Positions 27,967 to 36,549 of a stretch of DNA of 64,000 nucleotides are shown here, one piece after another. How positions within the stretch are numbered: position 1 is the first letter of the stretch; each line of letters begins with the position of its first letter. The translations under genes and the position numbers were made by a program. Origin of the DNA: Leucobacter chromiiresistens (GTDB taxonomy: Bacteria; Actinomycetota; Actinomycetes; Actinomycetales; Microbacteriaceae); NCBI RefSeq assembly GCF_900102345.1, contig NZ_FNKB01000001.1, forward strand, positions 2,728,001 through 2,792,000, read 5' to 3'. The notes below the pieces were generated by a model, which saw nothing but the letters and a program-made list of their open reading frames with translations, was not told the DNA's origin and made no database searches.

Positions 27967-29259
27967 TCACCGCTCCAGGTGGCGCTCCCCCGACCCGACG
28001 TAGAGCTGCTGCGGGCGCCCGATCTTCGTCTGCGCGTCCTCGCGGGCCTCGCGCCACTGGGCGATCCAGCCGGGCAGGCGCCCGATGGCGAACAGCACCG
28101 TGAACATGCGGGTCGGGAACCCCATCGCCTTGTAGATCACGCCCGTGTAGAAGTCGACGTTCGGGTAGAGCTTGCGCTCCTTGAAGTAGTCGTCCTCGAG
28201 CGCGATCTGCTCGAGCTCCTGTGCGAGACCGAGCAAGGGGTCGTTCACGCCGAGCTCCTCGAGCACGCGGGCGGCGCTCTCCTTCACGATGCGCGCACGC
28301 GGGTCGTAGTTCTTGTAGACGCGGTGGCCGAAGCCCATGAGCTTCACCCCGTCCTCCTTGTTCTTGACCTTCTCCACGAAGGTCTCGACGCTCTGCCCCG
28401 AGTCGCGGATGCGGGCGAGCATGTCGAGCACCGCCTCGTTCGCCCCGCCGTGGAGCGGCCCCGAGAGGGCGTTGATGCCCGCGGAGACCGAGGAGAACAT
28501 ATTGGCGCCGGTCGAGCCCACGAGGCGCACCGTCGAGGTCGACGCGTTCTGCTCGTGGTCGGCGTGCAGAATGAGGAGCTTGTCGAGCGCGTCGACCAGC
28601 ACGGGGTTCATCTCGTACTTCTCGGCCTTGTTGCCGAAGTTGAGACGCAGGAAGTTCTCGACGAAGTTGAGGTTGTTGTCGGGGTAGAGGAAGGCCTGGC
28701 CGATGCTCTTCTTGTGCGCGTACGCGGCGAGCACGGGCAGCTTCGCGAGCAGCCGGATCGTGTTCACCTCGACGAACTCGGGCACCGCGGTGTCGAGCGA
28801 CGACTCGTAATAGGTCGACATCGTCTGCAGGCCGCCCGAGAGCACCGCCATGGGGTGCGCCGTGTGCGGCACTCCCTCGAAGTAGTACCGCATGTCCTCG
28901 TGCAGCAGCGTGTGGCGGCGGATCTCCTCATCGAACGCGCCCAGCTGATCGGCGGTAGGCAGCTCGCCGTAGATGAGCAGGTAGGCGACCTCGAGGAAGG
29001 TGGAGTGCCGGGCGAGCTCCTCGATCGGGTACCCGCGGTACCTGAGGATGCCCTCGTCGCCGTCGATGTAGGTGATCTTCGACTTCGTCGAAGCGGTGTT
29101 CACGAATCCGTAGTCGAGCGCGGTGTGGCCGCTCTGCTTCGTGAAGGTGCTGACGTCGATGGCGGGGTGCCCGTCGACCGCATCGACGATCGGGAATTCG
29201 GCTGATCCACCGGGGAAGGTCAACTTGGCGGTGGCCGGGCCCTGCGTCGATTCGGTCAC
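27967..29259 (-). CDS. gltA: Citrate synthase
   Basis: A 430-residue type II citrate synthase of the TCA cycle. The N-terminal beta domain (TYIDGDEGILRYRGYPIEELA) is present. Substrate and catalytic residues lie in HADHEQNAST, GPLHGGANEAVL and [14 protein letters not shown], and the catalytic Asp in YPNVDFYTG. The start is GTG 29259, 5 nt after AGGAGA. This is the housekeeping enzyme, longer and clearly distinct from the 379-residue methylcitrate-type paralogue at 44035-45174. A promoter candidate lies at 29382-29409. Confidence 0.96.
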   Translation of the reverse strand: MTESTQGPATAKLTFPGGSAEFPIVDAVDGHPAIDVSTFTKQSGHTALDYGFVNTASTKSKITYIDGDEGILRYRGYPIEELARHSTFLEVAYLLIYGELPTADQLGAFDEEIRRHTLLHEDMRYYFEGVPHTAHPMAVLSGGLQTMSTYYESSLDTAVPEFVEVNTIRLLAKLPVLAAYAHKKSIGQAFLYPDNNLNFVENFLRLNFGNKAEKYEMNPVLVDALDKLLILHADHEQNASTSTVRLVGSTGANMFSSVSAGINALSGPLHGGANEAVLDMLARIRDSGQSVETFVEKVKNKEDGVKLMGFGHRVYKNYDPRARIVKESAARVLEELGVNDPLLGLAQELEQIALEDDYFKERKLYPNVDFYTGVIYKAMGFPTRMFTVLFAIGRLPGWIAQWREAREDAQTKIGRPQQLYVGSGERHLER

Positions 29260-29381
29260 GTCGTCTCCTCGTGAGGTCTCAATGCTGGCGCTGCGTCGGA
29301 TATGACACGGCCATTCCTAACACCCTATCGGCTCGGAAGGGAACCGGGGTCCGCGGCACGAGCATGCCGCGCTCGGCTCAG

Positions 29382-29409
29382 AATATCTCGATGTGAAGCG
29401 AAATGTCGA
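29382..29409 (-). promoter_or_regulatory. Candidate promoter of gltA
   Basis: Minus-strand TCGACA (29409-29404) and GATATT (29387-29382) are 16 nt apart in an AT-rich island behind dapC. The implied leader is about 120 nt, long for this genome, and could carry regulatory structure. The assignment is tentative. Confidence 0.35.
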
Positions 29410-29420
29410 TTCGAGAACCG

Positions 29421-30536
29421 TCAGTCGGGAGCGCCCGCCGCAGCGGCGATGCGCGCCGCCGCCGCCGCGATATCCGCATCGGGCGCGGTGAGCGCGAGGC
29501 GCACGTGGCGCGGGGATCGATCCCCGTAGAAGTGGCCGGGACCGACGATGATGCCGAGATCCGCGAACTGCGCCACGGACTCCCACGCGTCCGCGTCGCG
29601 GGTCGCCCAGAGGTAGAGCCCGGCCTCGCTGCCCTCGATCGTGAAGCCGGCCCCTTCGAGGGCGGGCCGCAGCACATCGCGCCGCGCGCGGTACCGGGCC
29701 CGCTGCTCGTCGACGTGCTGCTCATCGGCGAGGGCGACCTGCATCGCCGCCTGCACCGGCGCGGGCAGCATCAGCCCCGCGTGCTTCCGCACGGTCAGGA
29801 GCCGTGAGACCAGTGCGGGGTCGCCCGCCAGGAACGCCGCGCGGTAGCCGGCCAGATTCGACTGCTTGCTGAGGGAGTAGACGCTCAGCACGCCCCGATG
29901 GTCGTCGCCCACCACCCGGGGGTCGAGGATCGACGGAATGCGCTGCTCGTCCCACGGCGCCTCCCACCCGAACTCTGCGTAGCACTCGTCTCCCGCGATC
30001 ACGGCCCCCAGCTCCCGGGCGCGTTCGACCGCGGCGCGCAGCGCCTCCGCGTCGAGCACCCGGCCGTCGGGGTTCGACGGCGAGTTCACCCACACGAGCC
30101 TCGTGTGCTCGGGCCACGTCGCCGGGTCGTCCGCCGCGACCGCGTCGGCGCCGACGAGCGCCGCCCCCATCGTGTAGCTCGGATACGCGATCGTCGGATG
30201 CACCACGGCCTCCTCCGCCCCGATGCCGAGGAGGAAGGGCAGCAGCGCCACGAGCTCCTTGGAGCCCACGGTGGGGAGCACCGCATCGGCCGCGACGCTC
30301 ACGCCGCGGCGGCGCCCGTACCACTCCGCGATCGCCTCGCGCAGCGCCGGGGCACCGGCGGTCGCGGGGTACGCGTGCGCGTCGGTCGCCGCGGCCAGCG
30401 CCTCGCGCACCGCGCTCGGACTGGGATCGACCGGCGACCCGACCGAGAGGTTCAGCACCCCCTCGGGATGACGCGACGCCCGAGCCGCGTACGGCTCCAT
30501 CGCGTCCCAGGGGTACTCGGGAAGTGCCTGGCGCAT
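29421..30536 (-). CDS. dapC: Succinyldiaminopimelate transaminase
   Basis: A 371-residue class I/II PLP aminotransferase. Key segments are AYPATAGAPALREAIAEWY, the WVNSPSNPDGRVL motif, GDECYAEFGW, the PLP lysine in SVYSLSKQSNLAGYRAAFL and the carboxylate-binding Arg in HVRLALTAP. It is the shorter actinobacterial DapC form that amino-transfers N-succinyl-2-amino-6-oxopimelate. ATG 30536 lies 7 nt after the ferredoxin stop, the same ferredoxin-aminotransferase pair seen in mycobacteria. It completes dapC, dapD and dapE in this window. Confidence 0.9.
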   Translation of the reverse strand: MRQALPEYPWDAMEPYAARASRHPEGVLNLSVGSPVDPSPSAVREALAAATDAHAYPATAGAPALREAIAEWYGRRRGVSVAADAVLPTVGSKELVALLPFLLGIGAEEAVVHPTIAYPSYTMGAALVGADAVAADDPATWPEHTRLVWVNSPSNPDGRVLDAEALRAAVERARELGAVIAGDECYAEFGWEAPWDEQRIPSILDPRVVGDDHRGVLSVYSLSKQSNLAGYRAAFLAGDPALVSRLLTVRKHAGLMLPAPVQAAMQVALADEQHVDEQRARYRARRDVLRPALEGAGFTIEGSEAGLYLWATRDADAWESVAQFADLGIIVGPGHFYGDRSPRHVRLALTAPDADIAAAAARIAAAAGAPD

Positions 30537-30543
30537 GCGCGCG

Positions 30544-30864
30544 CTACCCGGCCTGCGGCGGCAGCGCGGCGATGATCGGGTGGTCGAAGGCGTATTCGCC
30601 GGTCTTCGCGGCACCGCCCGGCGAACCGATCTCGTCGAAGAACTCGACGTTCGCCTTGTAGTAGTCGGCCCACTCCTCCGGCAGATCGTCCTCGTAGTAG
30701 ATCGCCTCAACCGGGCAGACCGGTTCGCAGGCTCCGCAGTCGACGCACTCGTCCGGGTGGATGTAGAGGGAGCGCTCCCCCTCGTAGATGCAGTCGACAG
30801 GGCACTCGTCCACGCACGCGCGATCTTTCACGTCGACGCACGGAAGAGCGATCACGTACGTCAC
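30544..30864 (-). CDS. fdxA: 7Fe ferredoxin (FdxA/FdxC type)
   Basis: A 106-residue ferredoxin with a [3Fe-4S]/[4Fe-4S] ligand pattern: cysteines at 9, 17, 21 and 25 ([20 protein letters not shown]) and 40, 43, 46 and 50 ([16 protein letters not shown]). It transfers electrons in the cytoplasm. The redox partner is not evident. The start is GTG 30864. An unusual perfect palindrome separates the TAGAAT promoter hexamer from the gene. It is cotranscribed with dapC. Confidence 0.94.
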   Translation of the reverse strand: MTYVIALPCVDVKDRACVDECPVDCIYEGERSLYIHPDECVDCGACEPVCPVEAIYYEDDLPEEWADYYKANVEFFDEIGSPGGAAKTGEYAFDHPIIAALPPQAG

Positions 30865-30886
30865 GGGAACCGCCTTTCGCTCGGGA

Positions 30887-30908
30887 GGGGCCGGAGGCCT
30901 CCGGCTCC
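30887..30908. promoter_or_regulatory. Palindrome in the ferredoxin leader
   Basis: ccggaggcctccgg (30891-30904) is a perfect palindrome extended by g-c, g-t, g-c and g-c pairs on each side. It lies between the -10 hexamer (30918-30913) and the GTG of fdxA, so it is at the very start of that mRNA. It could be an operator, a 5' stabilising hairpin or the end of the sugar operon terminator. Confidence 0.45.
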
Positions 30909-30912
30909 CCCC

Positions 30913-30918
30913 ATTCTA
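30913..30918 (-). promoter_or_regulatory. -10 hexamer of the fdxA-dapC operon
   Basis: Minus-strand TAGAAT lies about 50 nt before the ferredoxin GTG. No convincing -35 is seen. Confidence 0.4.
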
Positions 30919-30978
30919 CTCGCGCCCCACCGGGGAGCCGGTCGGCGCGCGGCCCTCAGGCCGCCGGGGTCACCGGGG

Positions 30979-33537
30979 TCACCCCTCGAACGGGCGCGTC
31001 GGAATCGACGTGGTGACGACGGGCACCTCGACGCCCAGCTCGGGCACGACGCCGGTGTCGCCCTCGCGGGGCAGCATGCCGGCGGAGAGCCCCGTGAACG
31101 ACCCGAGGTCGGGCCCCTGATCCGCGAGGGGCACCTCGGCGGTCTCGCCCGCGACGATCCGCACATCCCGGTCGCGGACCCGCACGACCACGGGCCCCTC
31201 CCCCTCGATGAGCTCGAAGCTCATCCGGTCGCGCTCGAGCCGCACCTCGAACCGCCGGCCCCGCCACTCGAGTCGGAACTCCAGGCATCCCCAGTGCTCC
31301 GGCAGCCTCGGGTCGAAGGTGAGCTGGCGGCCGACGTCGCGCATCCCGGCGAAGCCCTGCACCAGCATCATCCACACCCCGCCGGTGGAGGCGATGTGGA
31401 CGCCGTCGGCCGCGTTCCCGTGCAGGTCGTCGAGGTCGACTCGCAGCGCGTGATCGAAGTACTGGTACGCGAGGTCGCGGTACCCCACCTCGGCGGCGAT
31501 GATCGACTGCACGACGGCCGAGAGCGTCGAATCGCCTGTGGTGAGGGCGTCGTAGTAGTCGAAGTCGCGCCGCTTCTCATCCTGCGCGAACTCGTTGCTC
31601 GCGAGCAGCAGTGCGAGCACCACGTCCGCCTGCTTGAGCACCTGGAAGCGGTAGATCACCAGCGGGTGGAAGTGGAGCAGCAGCGGCTTCTGCTCGGGGG
31701 GCGTCGCCGCGAGATCCCAGACCTCGCGGTCGAGGAAGTGCGCATCCTGCGGATGGATGCCGAGCTCCGGCGAGTACGGCACGGTCATGCCCTCGGCCGC
31801 GCGCTCCCACGCCTCGATCTCATCGGCGGTGAGGCCGAGACGGTCGACCAGCACGCTGTAGTGCGACGGCGCCTCCGCCTGGATGCGCCGCGCCACCTCG
31901 ACCGCGAAGCGCAGGTTGAACCGCGCCATCACGTTCGTGAAGAGGTTGTCGTTCACCACGGTGGTGTACTCGTCGGGGCCGGTCACGCCGTGGATGTGGA
32001 AGCGCTCCACGCCCTCGGCGTCGCGCCGCCAGAAACCGAGACTCGCCCAGAGCCGGGCCGTCTCGACCACGACGTCGGACGCGCCGGAGAGCACGTACTC
32101 CAGGTCGCCCGTCGCCGCCACGTACCGGGCGATCGCGTACGTGATGTCGGCATTGATGTGGTACCCCGCGGTGCCGGCCGCGTAGTAGGCGCTCGCCTCC
32201 TCGCCGTTGATCGTGCGCCAGGGGAACAGCGCGCCGTCCTCGTTCAGCATCGCCGCGCGCATGCGGGCCTGCGGCAGCATCCGCTCCCGCGCCCGCAGCG
32301 CGTTGCGCGCCCAGAGCGGCGACGTGTACGTCAGGAAGGGCAGCACGTAGATCTCCGTGTCCCAGAAGTAGTGGCCGCCGTAGCCGGATCCCGTGAGACC
32401 CTTGGCCGCGATGCCGCGGCCGTCGGCCCGCGCCGACGCTTGCGCGACCTGGAACAGGTTCCAGCGGATCGCCTGCTGCACCCCCGGGTCGGCGTCGACG
32501 CGCACATCGCTCCGCTCCCAAAAGGCCTCGAGGTACTCGCGCTGCTTCTCCCACCGCGCCTCGCGCGGCTCCGCGTCCGCGCTGTTCAGCGAGTGGATGC
32601 ACCGGTCGATCATCTCCGAGAGCACCGCGGTCGACGAGTAGTGGTAGGCGACGGTCTTCACGAGATGCACCGTGCGGCCCTCGCGCGCGGTGCCCTGGTA
32701 GACGTGTCGCACCCGATCCTGGGACTTGTCGATGCGATGCCGCCACTCGCTCCGCGCGCGCTCCTCGCCGTCGCCGCCGTCGAAGTGGTGGTCGACCCCG
32801 ACCCCGAGGGTCATCTGCGAATCGTGCACCCGATACGTCAGCACGGAGCGGCCGCCGTCGTGCAGCGTCTGCCCGGGATCGAGGATGCGCTCGGTGAACT
32901 GCTCCGCGCGCCTCGGATCGACCGTGCCCGAGTCGCCCGCGCCCCGCGTGGGGGTCTCAGTGTGCACGCGGCCCAGATCCTGCCGGTTCACGATGAGGCT
33001 GCTGACCGTCAGGTCGGCGTCCGCGTCGAGCACGGTGATCCGCATCTCGATCGTGGCGAGGTGGCGCGCCGCGAACGACACCATGCGGCGGGTCTCCACG
33101 CGCACCCGCTTGCCCGTGGGCGTCAGCCACAGGAGCGACCGCGTCAGCGTGCCCTCCTTCAGATCGAGGATCCGGTGCACGTCGAGGATGTCGGAGGACT
33201 CGAGGTTGAGGCGCTCGTCGTCGACGTAGATGCGGATCGTCTTCGCATCGGGCACGTTGACAATGGTCTGCCCGTGCTCCGCGAACCCGTACGCGTTCTC
33301 CGCGTGCCTGATCCGCCACGTCTCGTGCAGGCCGTTCAGGAAGGTGCCGTGGCTGCCGAGGGGCAGCCCCTCCTCGTGGTTGCCACGCATGCCGAGGTAG
33401 CCGTTGCCCAGTGAGAACACGGTCTCGTCCTCGCCCGCGCGCTTCGCGTCGATGCCGCCGACCACGATCCGCCACGGGTCGTCGCCGAAGTCGCGCCGCA
33501 GCTCCTTCACGGGGCCGTCGAAGGATTCAGGGCTCAT
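30979..33537 (-). CDS. GH65 family disaccharide phosphorylase or hydrolase
   Basis: An 852-residue GH65 protein: N-terminal super-sandwich domain (DETVFSLGNGYLGMRGNHEEGLPLGSHGTFLNGLHETW), linker, (alpha/alpha)6 catalytic barrel with the general acid Glu in VTGPDEYTTVVNDNLFTNV (near residue 520), and a C-terminal beta domain. The family cleaves alpha-glucosidic disaccharides such as maltose, trehalose, kojibiose or nigerose with phosphate. Beta-glucose-1-phosphate release fits the beta-phosphoglucomutase gene, which overlaps by 4 nt. The exact sugar cannot be read from the sequence. It is the last gene of the five-gene uptake operon. Confidence 0.92.
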   Translation of the reverse strand: MSPESFDGPVKELRRDFGDDPWRIVVGGIDAKRAGEDETVFSLGNGYLGMRGNHEEGLPLGSHGTFLNGLHETWRIRHAENAYGFAEHGQTIVNVPDAKTIRIYVDDERLNLESSDILDVHRILDLKEGTLTRSLLWLTPTGKRVRVETRRMVSFAARHLATIEMRITVLDADADLTVSSLIVNRQDLGRVHTETPTRGAGDSGTVDPRRAEQFTERILDPGQTLHDGGRSVLTYRVHDSQMTLGVGVDHHFDGGDGEERARSEWRHRIDKSQDRVRHVYQGTAREGRTVHLVKTVAYHYSSTAVLSEMIDRCIHSLNSADAEPREARWEKQREYLEAFWERSDVRVDADPGVQQAIRWNLFQVAQASARADGRGIAAKGLTGSGYGGHYFWDTEIYVLPFLTYTSPLWARNALRARERMLPQARMRAAMLNEDGALFPWRTINGEEASAYYAAGTAGYHINADITYAIARYVAATGDLEYVLSGASDVVVETARLWASLGFWRRDAEGVERFHIHGVTGPDEYTTVVNDNLFTNVMARFNLRFAVEVARRIQAEAPSHYSVLVDRLGLTADEIEAWERAAEGMTVPYSPELGIHPQDAHFLDREVWDLAATPPEQKPLLLHFHPLVIYRFQVLKQADVVLALLLASNEFAQDEKRRDFDYYDALTTGDSTLSAVVQSIIAAEVGYRDLAYQYFDHALRVDLDDLHGNAADGVHIASTGGVWMMLVQGFAGMRDVGRQLTFDPRLPEHWGCLEFRLEWRGRRFEVRLERDRMSFELIEGEGPVVVRVRDRDVRIVAGETAEVPLADQGPDLGSFTGLSAGMLPREGDTGVVPELGVEVPVVTTSIPTRPFEG

Positions 33538-34238
33538 GGCAGCAGCTCCTCGAGGTCGGAGACGACGGTATCCGCTCCAGCGGCGAGCAGCGCCTCGCGC
33601 CCGGCGCCGCGGTCGACGCCCACGACGAGGCCGAAGCCGCCCGCGCGGCCCGCGGCGACTCCCGACGCCGCATCCTCGAAGACCACGGTGCGCGCCGGGT
33701 CGGCGCCCAGCAGTTCCGCTCCGCGCAGGAAGGTGTCGGGCGCGGGTTTGCCCGGGAGCCCCTCGCGGGCCGCGACGACGCCGTCCACGACAGCGCGGAA
33801 GCGGTCGGTCAGCCCGGCCGCCCGCAGCACCGGCTCGGCGTTGCGCGAGCTCGACACCACCGCGAGCGGCGCGGCGCGCTCCGCCAGGTGATCCAGCAGG
33901 CGCACCGAACCCGGGTACGCCGCGATCCCGTCGCGGTCGAGCACCTCGACGAACGCGGCGTTCTTGCGATTGCCGACGCCGCGCACCGAGGTGAAGCCCT
34001 CATCGAGGTCCTCCCCCTCGGGCAGGGCGACGCCGCGACCCGTGAGCAGAGCCGCGACGCCCGCGAAGCGGGGGCGGCCGTCGAGGAACGCGAAGTACTC
34101 GCGACCCTCGTACGGCGCTTCCCCCCGCGACGCGAAGAAGGCGTCGAACGTCTCCTGCCAGGCCCGTTTGTGGAGTTCGACGGTCGGTGTGATCACCCCG
34201 TCGAGGTCGAAGAGATACGCGTCGTACCGATCGATCAC
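33534..34238 (-). CDS. pgmB: Beta-phosphoglucomutase (HAD superfamily)
   Basis: A 234-residue HAD enzyme. The nucleophile motif is FDLDGVITPT, motif II is VVSSSRNAEPVL, the conserved lysine is in GKPAPDTFLRGAELLG and the acidic motif is FEDAASGV. It turns beta-glucose-1-phosphate into glucose-6-phosphate, the logical step after GH65 phosphorolysis. GTG 34238 follows GAAGGA. Its stop overlaps the GH65 start (ATGA). The same HAD/GH65 pairing is known in mycobacteria. Confidence 0.9.
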   Translation of the reverse strand: MIDRYDAYLFDLDGVITPTVELHKRAWQETFDAFFASRGEAPYEGREYFAFLDGRPRFAGVAALLTGRGVALPEGEDLDEGFTSVRGVGNRKNAAFVEVLDRDGIAAYPGSVRLLDHLAERAAPLAVVSSSRNAEPVLRAAGLTDRFRAVVDGVVAAREGLPGKPAPDTFLRGAELLGADPARTVVFEDAASGVAAGRAGGFGLVVGVDRGAGREALLAAGADTVVSDLEELLP

Positions 34239-34258
34239 CCGGTAGTTCCTTCCCGTTG

Positions 34259-35197
34259 CTACTTTTGCGAACCGGCCAGAAGCGCCTGCACGAAATACCT
34301 CTGGAACGCGAAAAACACTATCAGCGGAACGATCATCGACAGGAAGGCTCCCGCCGAGAGCACGTCGATATTCGCTCCGAATTGCCTGAGCTGCGACTGG
34401 ATCGCCACCGTGAGCGGCTGCGAGTCGGTGTTCGTGAAGATCAGCGCCACGAGCATGTCGTTCCAGGTCCACAGGAACTGGAAGATCGCGAGCGACGCGA
34501 TCGCGGGCAGGCCGAGCGGCAGCATGATCTTGAAGAAGATCAGCCAGTCGCGCGCGCCGTCGATCCTCGCCGCCTCCAGCAGCTCCTCCGGCACCTGCGA
34601 GAAGAAGTTGCGCAGCAGGAAGATGGCGAACGGAAGGCCGAAGGCCGTGTGGAAGAGGATCACCCCCACGACGCTGCCGAAGATGCCCATCGTGCCGAAC
34701 AGGCGCGCCAGCGGGATCAGCGCGACCTGCAGGGGCACCGCCAGCAGCACGATCACGGCGATGAACAGCCAGTCGCGGCCCGGGAACCGCATCCACGCGA
34801 ACGCGTACGCGGCGAGCGCGCCGATGATGACGACGAGCAGCGTCGTCGGCACCGTGATGATGATCGTGTTCCAGAACGATCCCGTGATCGTCGGGTTCGT
34901 CAGCAGATTCGCATAGTTCTCGAGGGTGAGCTCGGCGGGCTTCGTCAGCACCGTCCACCACCCGCTCGACGCGTTGTCGCCCGCGGTGCGGAACGACGTG
35001 AGCAGCAGCCCGATGGTGGGCACGAGCCAGAAGATCGCGACGATCACCAGCACCGCGTGCACGATGCCGCTGCTCGCCACTCGCGCGATCCGCGCCCCCG
35101 CACTCTGCTTGCGACCCCGAACCGGACCGGGAGGCTTCGTCCCCCCGGTCGCTCCCGGCCCGGTCGGGGTGGTCTTCGTCTGCACCTGCGTGGTCAT
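34259..35197 (-). CDS. Carbohydrate ABC transporter permease (MalG type)
   Basis: A 312-residue permease with six helices. The cytoplasmic EAA loop (EELLEAARIDGARDWLIFFKIMLP) contacts the ATPase. A long hydrophilic N-terminus (about 35 residues, rich in Thr/Pro/Lys) precedes the first helix. It pairs with the MalF-type permease encoded upstream, whose stop overlaps this ATG by 4 nt. No ATPase gene is present in the operon, so it must use one encoded elsewhere, as actinobacterial MsiK-dependent systems do. Confidence 0.92.
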   Translation of the reverse strand: MTTQVQTKTTPTGPGATGGTKPPGPVRGRKQSAGARIARVASSGIVHAVLVIVAIFWLVPTIGLLLTSFRTAGDNASSGWWTVLTKPAELTLENYANLLTNPTITGSFWNTIIITVPTTLLVVIIGALAAYAFAWMRFPGRDWLFIAVIVLLAVPLQVALIPLARLFGTMGIFGSVVGVILFHTAFGLPFAIFLLRNFFSQVPEELLEAARIDGARDWLIFFKIMLPLGLPAIASLAIFQFLWTWNDMLVALIFTNTDSQPLTVAIQSQLRQFGANIDVLSAGAFLSMIVPLIVFFAFQRYFVQALLAGSQK

Positions 35198-36543
35198 CGT
35201 CCGCGCTCCGCTCTGAATCGGCGTACATTCACGATCATCGAGGGCAGCACGAGAATCAGCAGCAGGATCGCGAGAGCGGATCCGAGCCCCTGGTTGTTGC
35301 CGCCGCCGAACGAGACCGTCCACATCTCCACGGCGATCACGTTCGCCGCCGGTTTCGAGGCGCCCGGCGGGATCACGTACACGAGGTCGAAGATCTTCAG
35401 CACGTTGATGATCAGGGTCACGAACACCACGAGCAGCACGGGCGCGAGCAGCGGCGCGGTGATCTTCGAGAAGATCTGCCACTCGTTCGCTCCGTCGGTT
35501 CGGGCCGCCTCCTGGAGGGAGCGGTCCATCGCCGAGAGTCCCGAGGCGATCATCACCATCGCAAAGCCCGCCCATATCCAGACGTAGGCGAGGATGACGA
35601 CGACGTTGATCCACGACGCGCTCAGCCAGGAGACGCCTGCCGCACCGTCGCCGAAGTTCGAGGCGGGCAGCGCGATGCGATACGACTCGCCCGCCTCGAG
35701 CCCCTCGATGGTGTAGGTGCCGCCCGCGCCCGTCGTCGCGAAGCCGCGGATCGAGCCGTCGACGCCGACCGCGTCGACGCGCACCCCCTCGAGCCCCGTC
35801 TTGCCCGCCTCGAGCTCGCCATCGGTGCCTCCGCCGCCGCGGATGACGTCGAGGAAGACGGTGCCCGAGATCTCCGTGTCGCCCGCTGCGGCGGCCGGCT
35901 TCGCCTCGGTCGCGCCCTCCGGCAGCGCGCTGCGCTTGACGCCGATCAGCGGGAAGTTCTGCGTGCCACCCGCCGCGACCTCGTCCGTCGACGCGATGAT
36001 GCCCTGATCGGCCTCGATGCCCACGCCCTCGCGCGGTTTCGCGCCCGGATAGCTCGCCTGGTCGGAGAAGATGCTCTGCACGCTCGTGATCGCCGCGTTG
36101 ACGACGCCGAGCTGCGGGCTCTCCTGGAACATGCCGCGGAAGATCACGCCGGCGGCGAGCATCGAGATCGCCATCGGCATGAACACGATGAGCCGGAAGG
36201 CGGTCTTCCAGCCGATCTTGTCGACGAGCACCGCGAGCAGCAGCCCGATGATGGTCACCGTGACCGGCGCCACGACGACCCACACCAGATTGTTGCGGAT
36301 GGCTGTGAAGGTCGTGTCGTTCGTGAACATCGTCACGTAGTTCTCCCAGCCCACGAAGTCGGAGCCGGAGCGGTCGAAGAACGAGCGGATCACGGTGTAC
36401 ACGATGGGGTACACCACGAGAGCGCCGAGCGCCAGGAGCGCGGGGCCGAGGAACGACCCCACGAGCAGCCACTGGCGCAGACGGCCCCGATGGCGCACGC
36501 TGCCGCTGCGGAGCGCGATCGGGACCGTCTGCGTGCGGGTCAC
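35194..36543 (-). CDS. Carbohydrate ABC transporter permease (MalF type) with inserted extracytoplasmic domain
   Basis: A 449-residue permease. Helices lie at about 25-55, 85-107, 115-137, 311-335, 365-385 and 415-440, with the EAA loop EAARTDGANEWQIFSKI at 345-361. Between helices 3 and 4 is an insert of about 160 residues (145-305) not found in ordinary MalF-type permeases. Its second part (225-293; GTVFLDVIRGGGGTDGELEAGKTGLEGVRVDAV, then GGTYTIEGLEAGESYRIALP) has the repeated strand and acidic-turn pattern of SdrD-B/carboxypeptidase-regulatory-like beta-sandwiches. The loop probably faces outside, where it could contact the binding protein, sugar or wall. Confidence 0.9.
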   Translation of the reverse strand: MTRTQTVPIALRSGSVRHRGRLRQWLLVGSFLGPALLALGALVVYPIVYTVIRSFFDRSGSDFVGWENYVTMFTNDTTFTAIRNNLVWVVVAPVTVTIIGLLLAVLVDKIGWKTAFRLIVFMPMAISMLAAGVIFRGMFQESPQLGVVNAAITSVQSIFSDQASYPGAKPREGVGIEADQGIIASTDEVAAGGTQNFPLIGVKRSALPEGATEAKPAAAAGDTEISGTVFLDVIRGGGGTDGELEAGKTGLEGVRVDAVGVDGSIRGFATTGAGGTYTIEGLEAGESYRIALPASNFGDGAAGVSWLSASWINVVVILAYVWIWAGFAMVMIASGLSAMDRSLQEAARTDGANEWQIFSKITAPLLAPVLLVVFVTLIINVLKIFDLVYVIPPGASKPAANVIAVEMWTVSFGGGNNQGLGSALAILLLILVLPSMIVNVRRFRAERGR

Positions 36544-36549
36544 CGCGCG

